7,944 nt of DNA from Deltaproteobacteria bacterium. Lineage in GTDB: Bacteria; Desulfobacterota; Deferrimicrobia; Deferrimicrobiales; Deferrimicrobiaceae. The stretch is taken from NCBI GenBank assembly GCA_021802685.1, contig JAJZRM010000119.1, positions 1 through 7,944 on the forward strand, written 5' to 3'. A program made the position numbers and the translations under genes. A model generated the notes under the pieces. That model was given only the letters and a program-made list of their open reading frames with translations. It did not search any database and had not been told where the DNA came from. This document shows, piece by piece, positions 1 through 5,436 of the stretch. Each line of letters starts with the position of its first letter. Position 1 is the first letter of the stretch.

Positions 1-1
1 C

Positions 2-2443
2 GAGGCGCGGGCGGGAATGTCCCACATCCTCGAACACATGGCGTTCAAGGGGACGAAGCGCCGCGGAAACGGGGACATCGCCCGGGAGGTCGAGTCGCTG
101 GGGGGCGAGATCAACGCCTACACGAGTTTCGACCAGACGGTGTACCACATAACCATCTCAGGCCGGTTCCTCGAAAACGCCCTCGACATCCTCGCCGACA
201 CGCTCGGGAACTCCGTCTTCGACGCCGGGGAGCTTTCCCGCGAGCTCGAGGTGGTCCTCGAAGAGGTCCGGATGAACGAGGACAACCCGGGAAGGGTCGT
301 CGGCAAGGCGCTCTTCCGCGAGGCGTACGGAACGCACCCGTACGGCCGGCCGGTCATCGGGTACGTGGACACCATCCGGAAGACCACGCGGGACGACCTC
401 GTCGCCTACTTTCACGACTGGTACGTGCCGGGGAACATGGTCCTGGTGATCGCCGGCGGGGCGGATCCGAAGGCGTCCCGCCCTCTCGTCGAGAAGACGT
501 TCGGGAAGCTTCCCTCCCGTCCCGTGCCGGAAAGGGCTCCCGCCGCGGAGCCGCCGCAGAAAGGCACCCGCGTCGTCCTGAAGGAGAAGGATGCGCGGCG
601 GGTGTACCTGGAAATGGGGTTCCACGGCCCTTCGATGGCGGAGCCGGACCTGTACGCGTGGGACCTCCTTTCGATGATCCTCGGCAACGGGGAGACGTCA
701 CGGCTGGTCCACGCGGTCAAGGACCGGAAAGGGCTGGTCGATTCGGTGAGCGCGTCTTCGTACACCCCGAAGGACCCGGGACTGCTGTTCGTCGGCGCGG
801 TCCTTGCGCCGGAGAAGGCGAGGGAGGCGCTCCGGGAGATCCTCATCGAGACGTTCCGGATGACCGCGTCGCCGCCGGACGGGCCGGAGCTGGCGCGGGC
901 GAAAACGGCGACGGAAACCGATTTCCTCTACTCCCTCGAATCCCAGGAGGCCGTGGCGCGCCACGTGGGCTTCTACGAGACCACGTTGAACGACGCATCG
1001 TTCGAGCAGACGTACCTGCGCAAGATCCGGGCGATGACCTCCGAAGACATCCTCGCGGTGGCGCGGAAATACCTGTCGCCGGAAAACCTGACCGTCTCCG
1101 CGGTCCTGCCGGCCGGGCAGGGGGGACTCCTGGACCGGGAAGAGGTCCGGAAGATCGCTCTGGAGGCCCAAGCCGCGGCGGCCGCGACGGGGAAGGCGGA
1201 AGAGGGCAAGGGCGCGGTGGTGAAGGAGGTCCTTCCCAACGGAATCCGCGTCATTGTCCGGGAGAACCGCACCGTCCCGGTGGTCGCCGTCGAAGCGGGA
1301 TTCCTCGCGGGGGTGCGCGCCGAACCGGCGGACAAGGGAGGCGTCTCCGGACTCACGGCGGGCATGCTGACGAAGGGGACGAAGGACCGCTCCGCCCGCG
1401 AAATCGCGGAAGCGGTGGAAAACATGGGAGCGGCCCTTTCGGGCACCTCCGGCCGCAACATGTTCGGACTGCAAGGGAAGTTTCTCCGGCGGGATTTCCC
1501 GCAGGGGTTCCGCCTTTTCGCGGAGTCCCTCCGGGAGCCCACCTTTCCCGCGGAGGAGTTGGATAAGAAGCGGCGGGAAGTATTGGGAGCGCTGAAGCAG
1601 CAGAAGGACCAATTGACGCAGGCGACGTTCCTCCTCTTCCTTGCGGCGCACTACGGCGCGCATCCGTACGCGCGCAACCCGTTGGGGACGGACAATTCGG
1701 TCCGCGCGATGACGTCCGCCGACCTGCATGCCTTTTACGGGCGGTGGGCGGACCCGCGGAACATGGTGATCGCGGTCTCCGGAGATATCGGCGTGGACGA
1801 GGCGCTCGCGGCCGTCCGCGACGCGTTCGGCGATTTCCCGAAACGTCCGGGGTTCGAGCCGTTGGGGGGTATCGCGGTGCCTCCGCTCGAGGGGGTGCGC
1901 AAGGAAGAGGAGCAGCGGGAGAAGCAGCAGGCCCATTTCGTCATCGGGTACCCCGGGGCGCGCTTCACCGACCCGGACCGGTACGCGCTCGACGTGCTCG
2001 GTTCGGCCCTCGCCGGGATGGGCGGGCGCCTGTTCTTAAACCTGCGGGACAAGAAATCCCTCGCGTACTCCGTCACCTCCTTCTCGTCCGAGCAGGTGGA
2101 TCCCGGTTTCTTCGCCTTCTACATGGGGACGAGCGCGGACAAGCTCGACGTTGCGATCGCCGGCACGCTGAAGGAGATCGGGGAAGTGAAGAAAGACGGA
2201 ATCACGCGGGAAGAGCTCGAGCGGGCCAGGAAATGGATGATCGGGACGTACGAGATCGGCCTCCAGAGCAACTCCTCCTACGCCGCCAAGATGGTGTATA
2301 ACGAACTGTACGGGGTGGGGTATGAAGAGACCTTCGACGCTCCGGACAAGATCGCCGCGGTTACGTTGGCGGACGTGAACCGCTTGGCGGCCGGCGTTCT
2401 CGAAACCGACAAATACACGATCGCGATCCTTCGGGGGAAATGA
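2..2443 (+). CDS. M16 family zinc metallopeptidase, fused two-domain form, 5' end missing
   Basis: This is an insulinase/pitrilysin-type peptidase, expected to cut peptides or unfolded proteins inside a closed clamshell chamber, probably in the periplasm. The frame is open to the window edge, so the start and any signal peptide lie upstream; 813 residues remain. Numbering from base 2, the inverted zinc motif HILEH is at residues 8-12. The distal glutamates of the ELEVVLEEVRMNED block are E81 and E88, with E88 at the spacing expected of the third zinc ligand. A second M16 domain starts near residue 406 after an Ala/Lys/Glu-rich linker. Its zinc position reads LTAGM (about 451-455), so it cannot bind zinc. 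It does carry the R-x6-Y pair (R682, Y689) of the family, which the first half lacks. Catalysis therefore needs both halves, as in two-subunit M16B enzymes fused into one chain. A hairpin follows the stop, so it is probably not co-transcribed with the pump genes. Family assignment is firm; the substrate is unknown. Confidence 0.95.
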   Translation, partial: EARAGMSHILEHMAFKGTKRRGNGDIAREVESLGGEINAYTSFDQTVYHITISGRFLENALDILADTLGNSVFDAGELSRELEVVLEEVRMNEDNPGRVVGKALFREAYGTHPYGRPVIGYVDTIRKTTRDDLVAYFHDWYVPGNMVLVIAGGADPKASRPLVEKTFGKLPSRPVPERAPAAEPPQKGTRVVLKEKDARRVYLEMGFHGPSMAEPDLYAWDLLSMILGNGETSRLVHAVKDRKGLVDSVSASSYTPKDPGLLFVGAVLAPEKAREALREILIETFRMTASPPDGPELARAKTATETDFLYSLESQEAVARHVGFYETTLNDASFEQTYLRKIRAMTSEDILAVARKYLSPENLTVSAVLPAGQGGLLDREEVRKIALEAQAAAAATGKAEEGKGAVVKEVLPNGIRVIVRENRTVPVVAVEAGFLAGVRAEPADKGGVSGLTAGMLTKGTKDRSAREIAEAVENMGAALSGTSGRNMFGLQGKFLRRDFPQGFRLFAESLREPTFPAEELDKKRREVLGALKQQKDQLTQATFLLFLAAHYGAHPYARNPLGTDNSVRAMTSADLHAFYGRWADPRNMVIAVSGDIGVDEALAAVRDAFGDFPKRPGFEPLGGIAVPPLEGVRKEEEQREKQQAHFVIGYPGARFTDPDRYALDVLGSALAGMGGRLFLNLRDKKSLAYSVTSFSSEQVDPGFFAFYMGTSADKLDVAIAGTLKEIGEVKKDGITREELERARKWMIGTYEIGLQSNSSYAAKMVYNELYGVGYEETFDAPDKIAAVTLADVNRLAAGVLETDKYTIAILRGK

Positions 2444-2444
2444 A

Positions 2445-2468
2445 GGGTGGGCATATTCCCGCCCGTTT
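2445..2468 (+). terminator. Terminator-like hairpin after the M16 gene
   Basis: GGGTGGG (2445-2451) pairs with CCCGCCC (2458-2464), giving seven pairs including one G-U, around a six-base loop CATATT. A short GTTT follows. It starts one base after the TGA stop. The stem is strong but the U-run is only three bases, so this is a plausible but weak intrinsic terminator. Confidence 0.45.
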
Positions 2469-2477
2469 CCCATCATA

Positions 2478-2511
2478 TTGTTGCATGCCCGCATCCTCAT
2501 GTGTGCAACAA
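2478..2511. repeat. Inverted repeat TTGTTGCA-N18-TGCAACAA
   Basis: Two perfect 8-base arms (2478-2485 and 2504-2511) are separated by 18 bases. Inside the spacer GCAT (2491-2494) can pair with ATGT (2499-2502), so it could also fold as an RNA or DNA hairpin with an internal loop. It is centred about 150 bases upstream of the start expected from the candidate sigma-54 promoter, a common distance for an enhancer-binding activator site. Whether it acts as protein operator or as transcript structure cannot be told from the sequence. Confidence 0.4.
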
Positions 2512-2520
2512 ATCGTGGTA

Positions 2521-2543
2521 GCCCTTCGTTGCCAACGAAGGGC
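2521..2543. repeat. Perfect 10-bp inverted repeat with 3-base spacer
   Basis: GCCCTTCGTT (2521-2530) and AACGAAGGGC (2534-2543) are exact reverse complements around GCC. No T-run follows on either strand, so it is a poor intrinsic terminator. It lies between the previous gene's hairpin and the candidate promoter of the pump operon, so an operator or an mRNA/REP-like hairpin is possible. Confidence 0.5.
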
Positions 2544-2616
2544 ATGGGAGGAAAATAGACGACTATCGCTTTGAATTCAGTGCCGATTTCATTGATGCAC
2601 CGGTTTTTGTGGTGTG

Positions 2617-2632
2617 TGGCATCCTCCTTGCC
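2617..2632 (+). promoter_or_regulatory. Candidate sigma-54 (RpoN) -24/-12 promoter for the efflux operon
   Basis: The sequence TGGCATCCTCCTTGCC matches the sigma-54 pattern TGGCAC-N5-TTGCW. TGGCA and TTGC are both intact, and GG (2618-2619) and GC (2630-2631) are separated by exactly ten bases. Deviations are T for C after TGGCA and C instead of A/T after TTGC. The start of transcription would fall near 2643, giving a leader of about 50 bases before the channel gene. Two inverted repeats lie 100-165 bases upstream of that point. No convincing sigma-70 -35/-10 pair was found in the same gap. This is a motif match only; no rpoN activator gene is in the window. Confidence 0.45.
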
Positions 2633-2680
2633 AATAAGATACTTCCGCATATCGGGAGAACATTCCCTCTCGAACAGAAC

Positions 2681-2686
2681 AAGGAG
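2681..2686 (+). promoter_or_regulatory. Ribosome binding site that fixes the TolC-family start
   Basis: AAGGAG lies six bases upstream of ATG 2693. It decides in favour of this start over the in-frame GTG at 2609, because it is directly followed by a proper signal peptide. Confidence 0.85.
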
Positions 2687-2692
2687 ATCCAG

Positions 2693-4090
2693 ATGGCCGG
2701 ACCCACCCGAAACCGCTCCTTCCTCTTTTCCCGCAAGGCGGTGTTTCCCCTCCTGTTCGTCGCCTCGGTATTCCCTGCGCCGGTCCATGCCCTGGACAGC
2801 GTGGATTTCCCGCAGGCGGTGGCCCGCGCCTTCCGGGGGAACCCCTCCCTGGCGGCCGCCGGCTTCGATTACGCCGCGGCGCAACAGGACGCCAGGATCG
2901 CCAGAGGATTCCTCCTCCCTGGGCTGGTTTTCGAGCACCGCTTCGTTCGGACCAACCTGCCGGCCGAGGCGTTCGCCCTCAAGCTCAATGAAGGGAAACT
3001 CGCCCAGGCGGACTTCCAGGACGTGAACAATTTCAACGATCCCGCTCTCCGCAACGATTTCATCACCACCCTGTCCATCGAGCAGCCGCTCTTCGCGCCC
3101 GGGGCGTACGTGGGGCACAGGATGGCCAAAACGGAAGGCGAGGCGAAGCGGCTCGAACTGTCCCGCGCGAAGGAGGAAACGGTCTACCGGGTCCTGGCCG
3201 CGTATCTCGACGTTTTGACGGCGAAGGCATACCTTGCCGTCGCGGAACGGGAACTCTTCGATTCCGGGGAGCACCTGCGCATCTCCGAGGCCGCGGAGAG
3301 GGCGGGGACGGGGCTGTCCTCCGACGTCCTGCGTGCGAAGGTGTCCGTCGCGGCGGCGGAAGCCGGGAAGGTGGGCGCGGAAAACCGGCTGGAAATCGCG
3401 CGGAGGGCCCTGGCGATGTCGATGGGGGAAACGGGGGCCGCGCCGGTGGACGCCTCCGGGCCGCCCCCGGAATTTCCCGATCCCGGGACCTTGGAGGAAC
3501 TCCAGGCCGCGGCTTCGGGGCGCGCGGATCTGCAGGCGGTATCCGTGCGGGTGAAAAACGCCGGGAACAACGAGGCGCTGCGGAAGACGGAATACCTGCC
3601 CACGGTAGGGCTGCTCGGCGCGTACCAGCTGGATGCCGAGAGCGGGCCGCTGGAATCGGACAACCGGAGCTGGAAAGTCGGGGTGGGATTGAAGTGGAAC
3701 CTCTTCGACGGGTTGCGGCGGGAGTCCGGCGTGTCCAAGGCGGCGTTCGAGCGGCGGAAAGCGGAGGAATATTACCGGGGGGAGAGGGACCGGGCGGCGT
3801 TCCAGGTGACCGAGGCGTACCTGGGCATCCGTGAAGCGGGGCGAAGGGTGGAGATCGCCCGCGCGGCGGTTGCCTCGGCGGAAGAGGGGGTGCGGCGGAT
3901 CCGGGTCCGGTACGAAAACCAGCTGGGCCGGATGATCGACCTGCTCGACGCCCAGGCGGCGCTCCGCCAGGTGCGCGCCGACGCGGTGAAGGCGGATAAC
4001 GACCTGCGCCACTCCCGCGCCCGCCTGATGTACGTTTCGGGCACGCTTCTTCCGTGGGCGGCGCCGGCGGGAAAGGGAAACGGACAATGA
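2693..4090 (+). CDS. TolC-family outer membrane efflux channel
   Basis: This 465-residue protein is the outer-membrane exit duct of the RND pump encoded downstream. ATG 2693 has an ideal AAGGAG site and opens a Sec signal peptide: basic n-region (R6, R8, R14, K15), hydrophobic core FPLLFVASVF, and a likely signal peptidase I cut after VHA (residue 33). There is no lipobox, so unlike some relatives (such as OprM/NodT types) it is not a lipoprotein. The mature chain shows the two-fold OEP architecture: long Ala/Glu/Arg-rich helices beginning DFPQAVARAFRGNP, a first strand region near the conserved-looking SIEQPLF, a second helical half, a second strand region ending in GVGLKWNLFDG, and a closing helix with the typical RYENQLGRMIDLLDAQ pattern. 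Length is usual for the family. It is the first gene of the operon; its stop overlaps an ATG in frame with the adaptor (ATGA). The transported substrate cannot be read from the sequence. Confidence 0.93.
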   Translation: MAGPTRNRSFLFSRKAVFPLLFVASVFPAPVHALDSVDFPQAVARAFRGNPSLAAAGFDYAAAQQDARIARGFLLPGLVFEHRFVRTNLPAEAFALKLNEGKLAQADFQDVNNFNDPALRNDFITTLSIEQPLFAPGAYVGHRMAKTEGEAKRLELSRAKEETVYRVLAAYLDVLTAKAYLAVAERELFDSGEHLRISEAAERAGTGLSSDVLRAKVSVAAAEAGKVGAENRLEIARRALAMSMGETGAAPVDASGPPPEFPDPGTLEELQAAASGRADLQAVSVRVKNAGNNEALRKTEYLPTVGLLGAYQLDAESGPLESDNRSWKVGVGLKWNLFDGLRRESGVSKAAFERRKAEEYYRGERDRAAFQVTEAYLGIREAGRRVEIARAAVASAEEGVRRIRVRYENQLGRMIDLLDAQAALRQVRADAVKADNDLRHSRARLMYVSGTLLPWAAPAGKGNGQ

Positions 4091-4096
4091 GGGGGA
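4089..4096 (+). promoter_or_regulatory. Ribosome binding site for the adaptor start at 4105
   Basis: GAGGGGGA overlaps the end of the channel gene and stands eight bases before ATG 4105. It favours 4105 over ATG 4087, which overlaps the channel stop, and over ATG 4276 inside the inserted element, where no purine-rich site is correctly spaced. Confidence 0.6.
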
Positions 4097-4104
4097 CTGC
4101 GTCG

Positions 4105-5436
4105 ATGACCGGTTATGGCGTGCGCGTTGCTTTGGTCCTAGTGCACCGTCTCGCAAATATCTTGACGCATCGAGAGCGTCGATGCGCCGCGCCGGCAAGG
4201 CGCGCAAGTGAAGGCGTACCGGGAGAGTACGGCGAACTTGCGCAACGAAGCCGGAGCGGATGCAGCGGCGCTCGAATGCCAAGATATTTGCGAGGCGGTG
4301 CACTAGCGGCGGCGGTCCTGCTCGCCGCCTGCGGGGGGAAGGAAAAGCACGGCCCGAATGCCCCGCCCCGCCCCGTCGTGTCGGGAGTGGAAGTGGTCGC
4401 GGTGCAGCCGGTCTCCAGGGATACCGTCGTGGAAGCGATGGGGACGGTGCGGGCGAAGACGACCGCCGCCGTGGCGCCGCAGATGATGGGGCGGTTGACG
4501 GCGGTCCTCGTTTCGGAAGGTTCGCGGGTCGCGGCGGGCGCGGTCCTGGCGGCCATCGACGACCAGGCGGCCCGCGCGCAGCTCGCCTCCGCGGAGGGGG
4601 CGGTGGCGGAGGCCGAGGCGGCGCTGGAGGAAGCCGAACGCGCCGTCGCCCAGGCGGAGGCCGGGAAGGCGCTCGCCGGGAAGACGCACGAGCGTTTCCG
4701 GAAGCTGCTCGACGAGAAGGCCGTAACGCAGCAGGAGTACGACGAAGTCGAGATGAAGCGCACCGTCGCGGTGAAGGAGCACGAGAGGGCGCTTCGGAAG
4801 GTCGCCCAGGCGGACGCCAGGATCGTCCAGGCCAGGGGCGCGGCGGACGCCGCCCGGACCCTGCTCGGCTACGCAAAGGTGACCGCGCCGTTTTCCGGGG
4901 TGGTGGTCGAGAAGAAGGCGGACGCCGGGTCGATGGCCGTCCCCGGGGCGCCCCTTTTCGTGGTGGAGGATCCGAGGCGGCACCGGCTCGAGGCGTCCGT
5001 CTCCGAAACGTATCTTCCCCTGCTCAAGGCCGGCTCGCCCGTGGGCGTGGTCCTGGACGACGCGCCGGACAAGGAGATCCCCGCCGCCGTCACGGAGGTC
5101 GTCCCGGCGGTCGATCCGGCCACCCGGACGTTCACGGTGAAGGTGGACCTGCCGCCGGGAAAGGCGCGGACAGGGCAGTCCGGCCGGCTCCGCTTCGCGG
5201 CGGGGAAAGGGACGGTGCTCGCCGTCCCGAAGCGGGCGGTCACGCATGCGGGCGGGTCGGAGGGCGTATTCGTCCTGGAAGGGGCGGATAACGTGGCCCG
5301 GCTGGCGGTCATCACCACGGGGGCCGCGTTCGGGGACCGGGTGGAGGTGCTGTCGGGGCTGCCGGCGGGGGCGCGGATCGCCGTCTCTTCCCTGGACCGG
5401 ATCGTCGAAGGCGCCGTCGTGGAAGCGGCGAAATGA
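4105..5436 (+). CDS. RND efflux periplasmic adaptor (membrane fusion) lipoprotein with an in-frame insertion in its signal peptide
   Basis: The protein links the RND permease to the TolC-family channel. Numbering from ATG 4105 (443 residues): residues 1-12 start a signal peptide (MTGYGVRVALVL), about 55 Arg-rich residues come from an inserted palindromic element, and then AAAVLLAAC brings the lipobox LAAC with the lipidated Cys at 76. A barrel-sandwich (lipoyl-like) half follows near 118-150, then an Ala/Glu-rich coiled-coil hairpin (about 152-255), the second lipoyl half YAKVTAPFSGVV (from 256), a beta-barrel (about 295-370) and a membrane-proximal domain to the end. The hairpin tip carries the channel-docking RLS-type motif: R197, L201 and T208 (Thr in place of Ser), followed by QQEYD as in AcrA-like adaptors. 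Without the insertion the protein would be 388 residues, normal for the family. ATG 4276 could instead give a 386-residue form with its own signal peptide. The stop overlaps the permease start (ATGA). Family certain; which start is used in the cell is open. Confidence 0.9.
   Translation: MTGYGVRVALVLVHRLANILTHRERRCAAPARRASEGVPGEYGELAQRSRSGCSGARMPRYLRGGALAAAVLLAACGGKEKHGPNAPPRPVVSGVEVVAVQPVSRDTVVEAMGTVRAKTTAAVAPQMMGRLTAVLVSEGSRVAAGAVLAAIDDQAARAQLASAEGAVAEAEAALEEAERAVAQAEAGKALAGKTHERFRKLLDEKAVTQQEYDEVEMKRTVAVKEHERALRKVAQADARIVQARGAADAARTLLGYAKVTAPFSGVVVEKKADAGSMAVPGAPLFVVEDPRRHRLEASVSETYLPLLKAGSPVGVVLDDAPDKEIPAAVTEVVPAVDPATRTFTVKVDLPPGKARTGQSGRLRFAAGKGTVLAVPKRAVTHAGGSEGVFVLEGADNVARLAVITTGAAFGDRVEVLSGLPAGARIAVSSLDRIVEGAVVEAAK
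4138..4164 (+). repeat. Left terminal inverted repeat of the palindromic element
   Basis: This 27-base arm matches the reverse complement of 4280-4306 except at its 12th base (T here, C in the partner's complement). It reads as LVHRLANIL in the adaptor frame. Confidence 0.85.
4280..4306 (-). repeat. Right terminal inverted repeat of the palindromic element
   Basis: This 27-base arm is the partner of 4138-4164 with one mismatch. In the adaptor frame it encodes most of the basic segment PRYLRGGAL just before the surviving hydrophobic core, and it lies directly downstream of the in-frame ATG at 4276. Confidence 0.85.

Larger units (their letters stand above)
4138..4306. mobile_element. Small palindromic, non-autonomous (MITE-like) element inserted in the adaptor gene
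   Basis: The stretch begins with CTAGTGCACCG and ends with CGGTGCACTAG. Terminal inverted repeats of 27 bases (4138-4164 and 4280-4306) differ at one position, which would still be a G-U pair in RNA. Pairing continues imperfectly inward to GCGCAAGT (4202-4209) against ACTTGCGC (4236-4243), so the whole unit is one long imperfect palindrome centred near 4222. Local hairpins such as CGCATCGA/TCGATGCG (4166-4173, 4179-4186) are nested in it. There is no transposase. CTAG occurs at both ends; because it is a palindrome it may be a 4-bp (or TA) target duplication or part of the ends. Removing one unit takes out 165 bp and rejoins a perfect signal peptide, which is strong evidence for insertion. 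CTAG-like (YTAR) 4-bp targets are known for some IS5-family enzymes, but the mobilising enzyme is unknown. Only one copy is in this window. Confidence 0.8.

Noticed and set aside
2571..2655. Sigma-70 promoters such as TTGAAT (2571) or TTGCCA (2628)
   Set aside because: Neither has an acceptable -10 hexamer at 16-18 bases; the downstream candidates (GATGCA, ATCGGG) match too poorly.
2609..2692. Upstream GTG start extending the channel protein by 28 residues
   Set aside because: The extension would bury the signal peptide, overlap the candidate promoter region, and ignore the ideal AAGGAG site before ATG 2693.
4054..4104. Starts for the adaptor at GTG 4054 or ATG 4087
   Set aside because: GTG 4054 lies inside the channel gene without a suitable ribosome binding site. 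ATG 4087 is possible by ATGA coupling, but ATG 4105 has the better-spaced GAGGGGGA and gives a cleaner ancestral signal peptide.
4138..4306. Integron attC site or CRISPR-like repeat
   Set aside because: The ends lack the GTTRRRY/RYYYAAC core sites of attC, there is no cassette array or integrase, and there is only one unit with no spacer pattern.
2036..4876. A 946-residue open frame on the - strand
   Set aside because: It runs antisense through the end of the M16 gene, the intergenic gap, the whole channel gene and half the adaptor. Its product is Arg/Pro/Gly-rich with no domain. It is the usual result of high G+C third positions on the other strand.
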